Assembly (NCBI GenBank): GCA_047605645.1
Contig: JASGFJ010000022.1
Coordinates: 1 to 64,000 of the forward strand
Source: UBA1309 sp047605645
GTDB lineage: Bacteria; Bacteroidota; Bacteroidia; Bacteroidales; Dysgonomonadaceae
DNA: 64,000 nucleotides
Reading direction: 5' to 3'
A model generated the notes under the pieces. That model was not told the origin of the DNA. It did not search any database and was given only the letters and a program-made list of their open reading frames with translations. Positions 17,446 to 26,556 of this stretch are shown piece after piece. Numbering within the stretch: the first letter of the stretch is position 1; every line of letters starts with the position of its first letter. The translations under genes and the position numbers were made by a program.

Positions 17446-18246
17446 ATGAATACACTTCGCATATCTCTTTTACAATACGATATTGCCTGGGAAGACAAAG
17501 AGGCTAACTTTCTGAAAATAGGAAGCCTCCTTGCCCAATCGGAGGAGAAACACGATATCCTTATCCTTCCGGAAATGTTTTCCACAGGTTTCTCGATGAA
17601 CAGCCCTACTCTTGCAGAGCCTATATCGGGAAAGACTCTCAACAGAATAAAGAGTCTGGCCCGACAATACGACGCTGCCATCGCCGGAAGCTTCATTGCT
17701 GAAGACAAAGGACACTATTTCAATCGCGGGTTCTTTATTACACCCACAGCGGAATATTTTTACGACAAACGGCATCTTTTCCGTATGGGAAGCGAGCCGG
17801 AACACTTCTCTGCTGGAAACAGCAAACTTATCGTTCCATTCAGAGGGTTCAACATTTGTTTGCTTGTATGCTACGACCTACGCTTTCCGGTCTGGGCGCG
17901 CAACAGCAACAACGAATACGACCTGCTAATCTACGTAGCCAATTGGCCACGCACTCGTGCATTGGTCTGGGACACATTGCTTCCCGCCCGCGCATTGGAG
18001 AACCAGGCATACGTATGCGGAGTAAACCGCATCGGCACCGATGCTACCGGTCTTCATTATTCGGGAGATTCAAAACTGATCGATTTCAAAGGCAACCTCC
18101 TGATCCACATCCCGGAAGAGGAAAAAATCGTCACGGCAATTATTTCTACAGACAAGCTAAACACATTCCGCCATAAATTTCCGGTATGGAAAGATGCGGA
18201 TGCTTTCATACTGACAACTAACGATAAGCACTTACCGATGAGATAA
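17446..18246 (+). CDS. carbon-nitrogen hydrolase, omega-amidase (YafV/Nit2-like)
   Basis: 266 residues of the nitrilase superfamily. The catalytic triad is visible: Glu43 (LPEMFSTGF), Lys108 (YDKRHLFRMG) and Cys142 (LLVCYDLRFPVW). The YDK-RHLFRMG and CYDLRFP contexts are those of omega-amidases, which hydrolyse alpha-ketoglutaramate or alpha-ketosuccinamate in methionine salvage and glutamine transamination. Homologues are usually called amidohydrolase or omega-amidase YafV. It is cytosolic. It follows the acyltransferase after 260 bases and precedes endonuclease IV. Confidence 0.9.
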   Translation: MNTLRISLLQYDIAWEDKEANFLKIGSLLAQSEEKHDILILPEMFSTGFSMNSPTLAEPISGKTLNRIKSLARQYDAAIAGSFIAEDKGHYFNRGFFITPTAEYFYDKRHLFRMGSEPEHFSAGNSKLIVPFRGFNICLLVCYDLRFPVWARNSNNEYDLLIYVANWPRTRALVWDTLLPARALENQAYVCGVNRIGTDATGLHYSGDSKLIDFKGNLLIHIPEEEKIVTAIISTDKLNTFRHKFPVWKDADAFILTTNDKHLPMR

Positions 18247-18443
18247 AGTTCCGTAAAAGAGAGAACGGAATCTGGGGACAAAAACTGAAAACTCCAATCC
18301 ACCACAGACATCTCCGGTAATAGATAAAGAAAACAGAAACAATCCGCATCTTTTTTCATCAATTCACCCAAAACCGATGAAAGTGACAACTTTTTGGGGA
18401 CGATAGATGTTCAATTCTGGAAAACCCAAAAGAAAAATTTCGT

Positions 18444-19301
18444 ATGAAATACATCGGACCTCATGTCAGCGCAGCCGGAGGAGTGGAGAATGCTCCTGAA
18501 AACGCACACAAACTGGGTGCAACGGCTTTTGCTTTGTTTACTAAAAACCAGAAACAATGGGTGGCTCCTCCCTTAACCGACAAAAGCATTGATGCCTTCA
18601 AAAATAAATGCGCAGAATACGGTTATTCACCCGATCATATCCTCCCACACGACAGCTACCTGATAAACCTGGGACATCCTGAAGAGGAAGGATTGCAGAA
18701 GTCGAGAGCTGCATTTCTCGATGAAATGCAGCGTTGTGAACAACTGGGACTCAACAGGCTGAATTTCCACCCGGGAAGCCACCTCAAAAAAATAGATGAC
18801 GAGACATGCCTGAAGAAAATAGCAGAGTCTATCAATATCACACTCGACAAAACCCAAGGCGTTTGTGCTGTCATAGAGAATACAGCCGGACAAGGAAGCA
18901 ACCTGGGATATACCTTTGAACAGATTGCACTGATTATTGATCACGTCCAGGATAAGTCGCGCGTAGGCGTCTGCCTCGACACGGCTCACACGTTGGCAGC
19001 GGGATATGAATTCCGCACGAAAGAAGCCTTTGACAAGACCTTTGCTGATTTCGAACGCATCATTGGGTTCAACTACCTGAAAGGAATGCACATCAATGAT
19101 TCGAAGAAGGATCTGGGAACACGCGTAGACCGACACGACAGTATTGGAAAAGGCCTTATCGGTGAAATGCCGTTTGCTTTTATCATGAACGATCCGCGTT
19201 TCGACAACCTTCCTTTGATTCTGGAAACTCCGGATGAAGATTTGTGGGCAGAGGAGATCAAATTACTTTACAGTTTACAGAAAGAACCGCAGAAGGTTTA
19301 A
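18444..19301 (+). CDS. nfo: deoxyribonuclease IV (AP endonuclease, Nfo family)
   Basis: 285 residues. It cleaves the DNA backbone 5' to abasic sites in base-excision repair. The trinuclear-zinc TIM-barrel ligands are all identifiable: HVSAAGG (His near residue 6), LPHDSYLINLG (His), LNFHPGSH (His), VIENTAGQG (Glu), VCLDTAHTLAAGY (Asp and His), MHINDSKKDLG (His, Asp), RVDRHDSIG (Asp and His) and LILETPDED (Glu). The length is normal. It lies 197 bases after the amidase gene on the same strand and is closed by the hairpin at 19343-19385. Confidence 0.97.
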   Translation: MKYIGPHVSAAGGVENAPENAHKLGATAFALFTKNQKQWVAPPLTDKSIDAFKNKCAEYGYSPDHILPHDSYLINLGHPEEEGLQKSRAAFLDEMQRCEQLGLNRLNFHPGSHLKKIDDETCLKKIAESINITLDKTQGVCAVIENTAGQGSNLGYTFEQIALIIDHVQDKSRVGVCLDTAHTLAAGYEFRTKEAFDKTFADFERIIGFNYLKGMHINDSKKDLGTRVDRHDSIGKGLIGEMPFAFIMNDPRFDNLPLILETPDEDLWAEEIKLLYSLQKEPQKV

Positions 19302-19342
19302 AAAACAACAGAACCCTATATCGGAAACCCGACGGATAGAAT

Positions 19343-19385
19343 AAAAAAAGAGTAGCTTTCAATAGACGATAGTTACTCTTTTTAT
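19343..19385 (+). terminator. intrinsic terminator downstream of nfo
   Basis: The A-run and AAAAAGAGTA-x-CT (19344-19355) pair with AG-x-TACTCTTTTT (19371-19384) across a short loop. A- and T-runs on both sides allow function in both orientations, also for the converging HxlR gene at 19485. Confidence 0.7.
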
Positions 19386-19484
19386 ATATTGGTATCCTTC
19401 AAATGAATGGCATGAAGGCACAAACAATTCAGACACAATGGAATATTTCGAGAAACAGGTGATTTGCTTATCGAACGCCCGAAT

Positions 19485-19850
19485 TCACGATTTTTTAATT
19501 TGATGCTTCTTTATCGGAATATTTTCTTTTTCCATTTGAGAGATACCCCACTCCCTCAATTGATTAATAAACGGAAGCAAGCTCTCTCCTGCATCTGTGA
19601 GTGTATACTCCACATGAGGAGGAACTTCATGGTATACTTTTCGAAAAATCAATCCATCTTTTTCTAATTCTCTTAATGTTTGTGTTAACATTTTCGTGGA
19701 AATATCATCTATACATCTTTTGAGTTCTCCAAAACGCAAAACCTCGTTATTAAAGATATACCAAAGGATACGTCCCTTGTATTTTCCTCCAATCCTTCTG
19801 AATGCGAAATCAACCGCACAGAGAGGCTCAACAGCATTTTTTTTATTCAT
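19485..19850 (-). CDS. HxlR-family winged-helix transcriptional regulator
   Basis: 121 residues. The HxlR signature runs from the N-terminal cysteine (PLCAVDFAFRRIGGKYK) through WYIFNNEVLRFGELKRCI, the recognition helix region ISTKMLTQTLRELEKDGLI and the wing YHEVPPHVEYTLTDAGESL. HxlR regulators often sense aldehydes, quinones or thiol stress through this cysteine. The frame extends upstream to 20087, but the ATG at 19850 fits the family length and avoids overlapping the divergent hydrolase gene. It probably controls that divergent gene at 19960. Confidence 0.88.
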   Translation of the reverse strand: MNKKNAVEPLCAVDFAFRRIGGKYKGRILWYIFNNEVLRFGELKRCIDDISTKMLTQTLRELEKDGLIFRKVYHEVPPHVEYTLTDAGESLLPFINQLREWGISQMEKENIPIKKHQIKKS

Positions 19851-19896
19851 CTTATATAGTTGACTATCAGCAATAGACTCCTTTTGGTAGCTAAGG

Positions 19897-19908
19897 TACA
19901 AAAAAGTA
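19897..19908. promoter_or_regulatory. candidate HxlR operator (TAC-N6-GTA dyad)
   Basis: TAC AAAAAA GTA forms a dyad in the HxlR/hydrolase divergent gap, just upstream of the hydrolase -33 region. It resembles the TAC...GTA half-sites of the HxlR-family YodB box. The assignment is inference from spacing and symmetry. Confidence 0.35.
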
Positions 19909-19912
19909 GGTA

Positions 19913-19944
19913 CTTGACAACTAAAAACCATTGAAATATCTTTA
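19913..19944 (+). promoter_or_regulatory. promoter of the metallo-beta-lactamase-fold gene
   Basis: CTTG at 19913-19916 and TATCTTTA at 19937-19944 (one mismatch to TAnnTTTG), 20 bases apart. The ATG follows 15 bases later at 19960, so the leader is very short. The candidate operator overlaps its upstream edge. Confidence 0.5.
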
Positions 19945-19959
19945 CTAAAAAATCGAACG

Positions 19960-20958
19960 ATGGAAAGAAAAAGTACAACAAAAAAGGCATCGCCTGCTAA
20001 CGAGCCACGCGTTGAATCTGTTTCAGGAACCGAAAGAACTGCCTGCACAAAAGAAGAGCAAAATACAACAACATACATTCCTCTCAAAGTTCACTGGGGA
20101 GATATAGATTTCTTGCTTTATTCGGATGGATATCTTCGTATTAACACCCCTCACCCGGTGCTTGCTCCGACCATTCCACTGGTCGATTTTGAGACACAAT
20201 CAGAGGCATTACATCTAAGAAAGGACATCGTCCACCTGAGTATCAATGTCATGCTTCTAAAAACCTCAGACAAGACGATTTTAATAGATGCAGGCTTAGG
20301 AAAACACTTTGGAGGAAACCAAGAGGGGCAACTTTTAGAGAATCTGGCGCATTCAGGCATTTCAGCAGATTCGATTACAGATATTCTGATAAGCCATGCT
20401 CATCGCGATCATATCGGCGGACTTGTTTCTACGGATGGCACAATCGTGTACCCCCATGCAAAATACCACATATCAGATGAGGAGTATCGTTTCTGGATGA
20501 ATGAACACCCCGATTTTTCCAGGAGTAAACAAAATCCGGAACAAATAAAAGGGGCGATCTCTTTTACTCAAAACATTTTAAACAAGATAAAGAAGAATAT
20601 TGTACTATTTACCCCCGGAGATACATTATTTTCCTTTATTCAAACAGAATCAGCACCCGGACATACACCGGGACAAACGCTTTTCACCATAACATCCGGG
20701 AACAGATCTCTTAAAAACATAGCAGATGTTTTTCATACCCCTGTCATGATTACAAAACCGGAATGGGGTGCTGCGTTTGATATTGATTTTGAACAAAGCA
20801 TTCAAACCCGCAAACGAATTCTGGAAGATTGCTTCGTAAACAAAACCTTAGTAATGTCTACGCACCTTCCATGGCCCGGCCTGGGATATATCGACAAAAA
20901 AGACACATACTTCTGGAGCCCTCTCCCCTATTATACTCCTTATGAAATAAATCTATAA
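19960..20958 (+). CDS. metallo-beta-lactamase-fold hydrolase (lactonase/glyoxalase-like)
   Basis: 332 residues. The zinc motif H-x-H-x-D-H is HAHRDH (His146 to His151). Further ligands are the His in APGHTPGQT and the Asp in IADVFHTP, with a late STHLPWPG histidine. The domain order matches the AHL-lactonase/quorum-quenching-like branch of the superfamily. No Sec signal peptide is evident; the first 40 residues are basic and polar. It is transcribed divergently from the HxlR regulator with a 109-base gap, so it is probably induced by a small reactive or signalling molecule. The substrate is unknown. Confidence 0.85.
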   Translation: MERKSTTKKASPANEPRVESVSGTERTACTKEEQNTTTYIPLKVHWGDIDFLLYSDGYLRINTPHPVLAPTIPLVDFETQSEALHLRKDIVHLSINVMLLKTSDKTILIDAGLGKHFGGNQEGQLLENLAHSGISADSITDILISHAHRDHIGGLVSTDGTIVYPHAKYHISDEEYRFWMNEHPDFSRSKQNPEQIKGAISFTQNILNKIKKNIVLFTPGDTLFSFIQTESAPGHTPGQTLFTITSGNRSLKNIADVFHTPVMITKPEWGAAFDIDFEQSIQTRKRILEDCFVNKTLVMSTHLPWPGLGYIDKKDTYFWSPLPYYTPYEINL

Positions 20959-21274
20959 GAAATTCTCAATATTGCCCTGTTAAATTCCGGATTACATTTT
21001 CTTTTCATTCATTTTCAACAATTTAAAAACAACGTCAAAATAGATGAATTAGAATTCACGCTTTATCATGGAATGTAGATTTCCCATTTTTGTAAATCAC
21101 GGAAAAGACAATAGTTCCGGTTAATCAGATGAAGCCGACTACGAATGATCATTTTTTATAGGACAGGAATAAGGTGTTGAATAAAACCGCCCTTACTGAC
21201 CCATTTTATTTAATAGGCTACTAATAACCATTTACGTTTATCATAAATATTTACTGAGCAATTTAGCCAACGAG
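20959..21274. other. intergenic region, nothing recognised
   Basis: A+T-rich, about 316 bases, without a coding frame of note, repeat or promoter pair that I can support. It ends at the GC-rich hairpin at 21275. Confidence 0.4.
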
Positions 21275-21312
21275 TAACGGCCGCAAAACAGAAAATCGCA
21301 TAGCGGCCGTTA
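21275..21312 (+). terminator. GC-rich perfect hairpin between the convergent hydrolase and efflux operons
   Basis: A 10-bp perfect stem, TAACGGCCGC (21275-21284) and GCGGCCGTTA (21303-21312), with an 18-base loop. On the plus strand it runs into TTATTATTATT, a U-rich tail. It is a plausible late terminator for the hydrolase transcript and a block between convergent units. The stem stands out in an A+T-rich gap. Confidence 0.55.
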
Positions 21313-21455
21313 TTATTATTTATTAAAAAGATAATCAGAGAAATGGTTTTTCAATGGCAGTATACACAATGCAGCAGACAAACGTCCGGAGTTACCACAA
21401 AAGAAACCGGCAGCAGCATACCAAACAGATAGTCTCGTATAGGCTTGCGTCCTTT

Positions 21456-22664
21456 TCATCCTTTCGCCTTCTTGGGCATTTTCCCCTGGTATTTAGGGTC
21501 ATAATTGCGTATCCACCAATGATACATCAACACCGCCAAAATGAAATAAACGCCAACCTGAATCCATAGCTGAACATATTCGGGCCATACTTCATTGAAA
21601 CTGGCTCCCAGTGTATTAATTTTCACAAAACCGTGAATAGCCGGTGTAGACGGAATCAGATTGCCTAAAGCCTGTAAAGCAGGTGGCATGGAAGTCCAGG
21701 GCCAGGAAATCCCGGAGAGAAACAAGAAAACAACACTCGAAAAGGCAAATAACAGCAATGTAAATTCCCGCTGTGACACAAAATAAGAAATTGTCATGCT
21801 GAAAAATGTCGCCGCCAACAGAAAAGGCATCAAGAAGACGGCAAGTGTTTCGGGGCTTCCCACCTGAGGAAGATTAAACAGATAAGGCGCAACACGTAAT
21901 ATCCATATTGAAACAAAAAGATAGATAAAGCTGTAAGCCAGTCCTTTTCCCAGAGTCAACCGTACAGCATTGACATTCTTACCAAAATAGGCATGCGATG
22001 CTACTGTATAGGTTTTGCGGTCGTTGTGTGTCCCCACCAGTGTACCAATGCCCAGAAACATAGTTTGCTGAATAATCATAATCAGCACTGCCGGAATAAG
22101 AAATCCGGCATATCCGTTTTGGGGATTATAGAAAGGTACCCATTTGCTTTCAATGGTCTGCATGGTTGCGTCATCCTGCTTTTGAGTGGCATGTCCGACA
22201 TCTTCCACCCGGATGCTGGCGCCCATATCCAGCGAAACCTCTGTGGCTGCGAGTGTTACGGTTTTATAAAGCAGCATACTCCGAATATCACAAAAAGCAA
22301 AAACTCTTGACTGTTTTCCTGTATTTAGATTCTTGCTGAAATCACGGGGAATAAGCAAAATAGCAAAAGCTTTTCCGTTGCGGGTATATTCTTTTGCTTC
22401 TTCCAGGTCTGCGGCTTTTCCAATGATACGCACATCGGGAGTCGCATCGACCTTCCGTATAAATTCCCGGCTCAACATCGAGTTGGATTCATCCACCACT
22501 ATCGTATTTACATCCCGAACCACTTCGTTATTATAGAAGGATGTATAAACCAATGGATAAAACGCCGGCACAATAAAGAAAAGAAGAATCACCGCTTTAT
22601 CACGGAACATAACTTTCAGCTCCGCTTTCCACACATAATATATGTCAATAAATAGTCTAACCAT
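21456..22664 (-). CDS. ABC-2 type transporter permease (second of pair)
   Basis: 402 residues with the ABC2_membrane_3 layout. One N-terminal helix (about 22-42, VILLFFIVPAFYPLVYTSF) is followed by a large periplasmic domain (about 43-190) and then five membrane helices. The conserved late segment SGISWPWTSMPPALQALGNLIPSTPAI sits before the last helix. It resembles the YhhJ/YbhR-type permeases that work with an HlyD-like adaptor in drug or envelope-lipid export. It is the last gene of the four-gene operon and lies 42 bases after the first permease. No ATPase gene accompanies it. Confidence 0.9.
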   Translation of the reverse strand: MVRLFIDIYYVWKAELKVMFRDKAVILLFFIVPAFYPLVYTSFYNNEVVRDVNTIVVDESNSMLSREFIRKVDATPDVRIIGKAADLEEAKEYTRNGKAFAILLIPRDFSKNLNTGKQSRVFAFCDIRSMLLYKTVTLAATEVSLDMGASIRVEDVGHATQKQDDATMQTIESKWVPFYNPQNGYAGFLIPAVLIMIIQQTMFLGIGTLVGTHNDRKTYTVASHAYFGKNVNAVRLTLGKGLAYSFIYLFVSIWILRVAPYLFNLPQVGSPETLAVFLMPFLLAATFFSMTISYFVSQREFTLLLFAFSSVVFLFLSGISWPWTSMPPALQALGNLIPSTPAIHGFVKINTLGASFNEVWPEYVQLWIQVGVYFILAVLMYHWWIRNYDPKYQGKMPKKAKG

Positions 22665-22706
22665 ATCAATTCATTCGAAATGTCACCGGTACGGAACACG
22701 ACTCTC

Positions 22707-23867
22707 TTACTCTTCGTATTCGCTATTCAGAAATTTAGCCACCAAACTGCTTGTTAGAAGCCCTACAAAAGCAAAACACATCAGTGCTATTATATTGAAC
22801 GTCACAAAAGAAAGACGATAACCATCCAAAGCCTGAGACGAACTTATCAAGAAAAAATGACGCATAGGAAACAGGTTGCTGATAGCCTGCAACACGGGAC
22901 TCATCGCTTCCGTGGGAAAAGAAAAACCCGTAATCGAGAAGGCGAGCATCCCAAACAAACTGGCAATACTTAAGGCCATACGGTAATTCTGAAAAACGCC
23001 CACCATTATAAGGCCAACTCCCTGTGAAGCTATAATCAGAAGAAAATAATCAAGATAAACAGGCCAAAATCCGGTTTGCAGAGGGAAGTTCTGATACCAA
23101 TACATCAAGGCTATCATCAACAAAGACAACAATAGAAAAATAATAGTATACGGGATCGTTTTTCCGAGAATGACTGTAAAATAATTATTATTTCCCATTT
23201 CCATCAGTTTCTTCCCTGTTCCCGATTTCACTTCGCTACCAAATGCAGACACTGTGAACATAAAAAGAAGTAACTGGAAAATAGCCGGAATAAGACTTGT
23301 ATTCAAGCAAATGGAATAATTCACCCACGGATTGCCTAAAGGATGCGACTCCACGGTGATGGGTTGTAAAATCGGCATGACCTGCTTCTCTGTGAACCCT
23401 TTTGCCAAAGCCGTTTTCAGTCCAACGGAAGCAGAAGCGAGCATCCCAATGGTTTTTAAATCCTGAAACAACAGGTTACCCGACACATAAAAAGCATTGT
23501 CGGTATAGAACACCAGTTTGGGCTGCTGACCCGAAATAGCATCCCGGGTAAAATTCCGGGGAATATACAATATCGCATATATTTCGGTACTTTCCATGCG
23601 AAGCCGAGCCTCACGAAAAGAAAGACTCTTAAACTTGATATCTGTTTTAGAGAATGCATCCAACTGCCGGATAAGCGTCCGGGTGGTGGAAGTATTATCC
23701 AGGTCAACCACAGCAATAGGTATTTTCTGAGGAAGCCCCGACTGCATCATATACATCAGAATCGCCGCACTCAAAACCGGCACGACCAACATTCCCCAGA
23801 TGCATATTTTAGAGCTGAAAATCCTCCGGAATTCCCTTTTGGCTATTGCTAAAAATCCTGACTTCAT
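22707..23867 (-). CDS. ABC-2 type transporter permease (first of pair)
   Basis: 386 residues, paralogous in layout to the next gene: N-terminal helix (about 20-42), periplasmic domain with YTDNAFYVSGNLLFQDL, five C-terminal helices and the signature SITGFSFPTEAMSPVLQAISNLFPM. The start MKSGFLAIAKREF at 23867 fits the family and lies 48 bases after the HlyD gene; the longer frame from 23912 would overlap the presumed ribosome-binding region. The two permeases probably form a heterodimeric channel. Confidence 0.9.
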   Translation of the reverse strand: MKSGFLAIAKREFRRIFSSKICIWGMLVVPVLSAAILMYMMQSGLPQKIPIAVVDLDNTSTTRTLIRQLDAFSKTDIKFKSLSFREARLRMESTEIYAILYIPRNFTRDAISGQQPKLVFYTDNAFYVSGNLLFQDLKTIGMLASASVGLKTALAKGFTEKQVMPILQPITVESHPLGNPWVNYSICLNTSLIPAIFQLLLFMFTVSAFGSEVKSGTGKKLMEMGNNNYFTVILGKTIPYTIIFLLLSLLMIALMYWYQNFPLQTGFWPVYLDYFLLIIASQGVGLIMVGVFQNYRMALSIASLFGMLAFSITGFSFPTEAMSPVLQAISNLFPMRHFFLISSSQALDGYRLSFVTFNIIALMCFAFVGLLTSSLVAKFLNSEYEE

Positions 23868-23915
23868 ATTGAAATTTTGGTTTCTTGAAAAAAGGAGAAT
23901 GCTCTCCTGCAAATT

Positions 23916-24902
23916 TTACTTGCCGATAATCAGTGACATTCCGGGACGGACATCGATGTCTTCTTTTACGAACCGGGCTCTCACTTCAAAAGTCTTCCGG
24001 TCATATTGTCCGGTGGTCTTAGTTGCTTTCCAAGCGGCATAGCTACCCAAATCTTTCAAATAATATATTTTCAGATCGACATTTTTATTTAAAGCCGGCA
24101 CAAAGACCGTAATCACCTGGTTCATCTTAAAGTTCGGCAGCAAATCTTCCCGTACATTAAAAGATCCCCATTTATCAGTCAGATCCATCACATTCATAAT
24201 GGGCGCTCCGGAACCGACCAATTCACCGACATTGGGGAATTTTTCAGAAATCTCTCCGTCGATAGGAGAAATCAGATACGATTCGTTTATATACGATTTA
24301 ACTTCAGCAACAGCTCCTTTTGCTCTGTTGACCATTGCTTTGGCAGCCTCCTTGTCTTCTCTCTGGGCACCGGCAACCGCCATATCATATTGCGATTTTG
24401 CCGCTTTTTCTGTTGCAATAGAAGCTTTATAGTTTGCCTCAGCCTCGTCTCTTTTCTGCGCCGTAGTTACCCCTTTATCAAACAGGGATTGCACCCTGTC
24501 ATACGATTTTTTGGCAATATCCAGACCGGCTTTCGACTTCTGCCACATTTCATAAGCTCCCTGTACCTGCTCATGACGGGTTCCGTTGACCGCTTTTTCA
24601 TTCTGGGCTTCAGCTCCTTGCTGTGCGGCATCAGCCTGAGCCAGCTTGGCGTCAATGTCGGGGATACTCAGAATAGCCAGCGTATCTCCTTTTTTCACTT
24701 TATCTCCTTCTTCTACCAGAAATCTGGCAATCCGCCCCGGCACTTTGCTGGAGATGCGCACTTCGGTAATCTCGGCTTCCCCCTGAATAATTTTATCTTC
24801 ATGATGCAAAAAGAAGAATCCATAGAGTCCGACAGCAATAATCACTAATGCAAATACCGAAATAGGAATTAGTTTTGATCCTGATTTGTTTTCTGATTCC
24901 AT
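23916..24902 (-). CDS. HlyD-family periplasmic adaptor (membrane fusion protein)
   Basis: 328 residues. One N-terminal membrane anchor (about 14-31) precedes the first lipoyl half ISSKVPGRIARFLVEEGDKVKKGD. A long alpha-helical hairpin (about 80-205, rich in A, K, E and Q) follows, then the second lipoyl half YLISPIDGEISEKFPNVGE and a beta-barrel domain. It would bridge the two ABC-2 permeases to the TolC channel encoded just upstream (14-base gap). The order TolC-HlyD-permease-permease is a complete tripartite exporter apart from the ATPase. Confidence 0.92.
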   Translation of the reverse strand: MESENKSGSKLIPISVFALVIIAVGLYGFFFLHHEDKIIQGEAEITEVRISSKVPGRIARFLVEEGDKVKKGDTLAILSIPDIDAKLAQADAAQQGAEAQNEKAVNGTRHEQVQGAYEMWQKSKAGLDIAKKSYDRVQSLFDKGVTTAQKRDEAEANYKASIATEKAAKSQYDMAVAGAQREDKEAAKAMVNRAKGAVAEVKSYINESYLISPIDGEISEKFPNVGELVGSGAPIMNVMDLTDKWGSFNVREDLLPNFKMNQVITVFVPALNKNVDLKIYYLKDLGSYAAWKATKTTGQYDRKTFEVRARFVKEDIDVRPGMSLIIGK

Positions 24903-24916
24903 ATCTAATTATCTTA

Positions 24917-26398
24917 TCAATTGTTATCCATTGAGTTATTTCTGTTTTCGGCAGACGACTTTGCCCCTGCCAGATTTCGTCCCACAGCTTTATCCAGATA
25001 AATCTGACACAGCTTCATATCAATCTGTGCGTCTATCAATTCGGAATGAGCCTGCATCCAGGCTGTGTGTGCAGCCAATACATCAGAAGCCGGGACAACT
25101 CCTTCTTCAAAACCGACATTGGCATAGCGCAGGTTTTCATCCGCTTTTTCGATATTCTTTTCAGCAGCAGTCAATTTCTTTGCAGCCTCTGTGAGCTTAT
25201 ATGTAGATTGATTGATTTGAAGACGTATTTTCTCTTTTGCCTCCTCAAGTTCCAACCTCTTAATAACTGTTTCGGCTTTAGCTGCATTATATTTTGCAGA
25301 ACTGGTCAGGAAGTTTAGCGGAATTTTGGCGACAACCCCCACGTTCCACATTCCACGAAACTTATATTGCAATCCATCATACGAGTTGGGATTAGTCCAT
25401 GCATATCCGGCATTCAACCCCACTTCGGGCAAAAATTCCGCGAAAGCAACCTTTTCTTTCTTTTTGTATATTTTTTCGGCAAGTGTCAGGCTGTGTATCT
25501 CCGGACGATTGGCTATCGCTTCATCTATATTCACCATACCATCCTGCGAAGAGGTTACGCTCAATTGTTTGAGATTCTCGTCGGCCACCGTCAAGTGATC
25601 CGAAATTTCAATTCCGCAAAGCTGACACAACAACATTTTTGATAAACTCAAACCGTTGCTGACTTTTGTAAGAGCCATTTCCGCTTCATTTAGCTTTACA
25701 TCCACCGACAATTTATCCGCCTTAGTAGCCACACCTTCTTTGAGCATGACATTGACATCGTTATCCATCTTATTTAATAAAACAACGTAGGATTCTGCCA
25801 AGTTTTTTTTGCTTGCAAGAGAAACGACCTGCCAATAGGCCTCATCGACCTCTACAATAACATCAGCAAGTTTAGTATCCGATTGCGATTTTGCCAGGTC
25901 AAGGGCATACGTGCGAATCTGATTGGCTGCCACAATTTTCCCACCGGCAAACAAAGGCTGAACAAGAGAAAATCCACCAACCCAGATATTACTTAAGTCG
26001 ATCTTGCCGGCATTATATAACTGTTCTTTTATCGTTTCCCCTGCAGAAAAAGGGATCACAGTCCCGGCAGGGACAAGCTGGGGCAATCCCAATTGCGTCA
26101 GATCGGGAACCGTAATAGAGGTAGGAATAGCAGAAAGAGAAGACGATGAAATAAGGTGCAAGTCGTCCGAAAAATGCATGTAAGCTCCCTTAAATGAAAA
26201 TTTAGGGAAATACATCAAATAGGCCTCTTTCTTTTCGTAATAAGCGACACGTTCCTCTTCGGAAGCTATACGAAGAGCTTTATTGTTGGCGATTGCCAAA
26301 TCGCGGCATTTCTCCAACGTCAATACTGTATCCTGGGCTTTTGCCATAGAGAAGACTCCAAGAGATAACAATACAACAGCAAATCTTTTCTTTATCAT
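24917..26398 (-). CDS. TolC-family outer membrane efflux protein
   Basis: 493 residues. The signal peptide MIKKRFAVVLLSLGVFSMAKA is followed by DTVLTLEKCRDLAIANNKAL and the two internally repeated OEP halves, with KQSTYKLTEAA-like and VVPASDVLAAHTAWMQA helices near the C-terminus. It forms the outer-membrane exit duct. It is first in the operon with HlyD and the two permeases. A 158-base gap separates it from murF-alr on the same strand. Confidence 0.93.
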   Translation of the reverse strand: MIKKRFAVVLLSLGVFSMAKAQDTVLTLEKCRDLAIANNKALRIASEEERVAYYEKKEAYLMYFPKFSFKGAYMHFSDDLHLISSSSLSAIPTSITVPDLTQLGLPQLVPAGTVIPFSAGETIKEQLYNAGKIDLSNIWVGGFSLVQPLFAGGKIVAANQIRTYALDLAKSQSDTKLADVIVEVDEAYWQVVSLASKKNLAESYVVLLNKMDNDVNVMLKEGVATKADKLSVDVKLNEAEMALTKVSNGLSLSKMLLCQLCGIEISDHLTVADENLKQLSVTSSQDGMVNIDEAIANRPEIHSLTLAEKIYKKKEKVAFAEFLPEVGLNAGYAWTNPNSYDGLQYKFRGMWNVGVVAKIPLNFLTSSAKYNAAKAETVIKRLELEEAKEKIRLQINQSTYKLTEAAKKLTAAEKNIEKADENLRYANVGFEEGVVPASDVLAAHTAWMQAHSELIDAQIDMKLCQIYLDKAVGRNLAGAKSSAENRNNSMDNN

Positions 26399-26556
26399 AT
26401 TTTGTCTTTGTTGTAAATCACTACAATAAATACACTCGTCTTCCGATGCTTACCTATCTAAGCGGGAAGTTTTTCTCTTATTTTTATTAATTAGTATGCA
26501 TGAACATCTGCAGCTGAATAACGAGACCGGTGTTGAGAAAAAACACCCACATCGGA

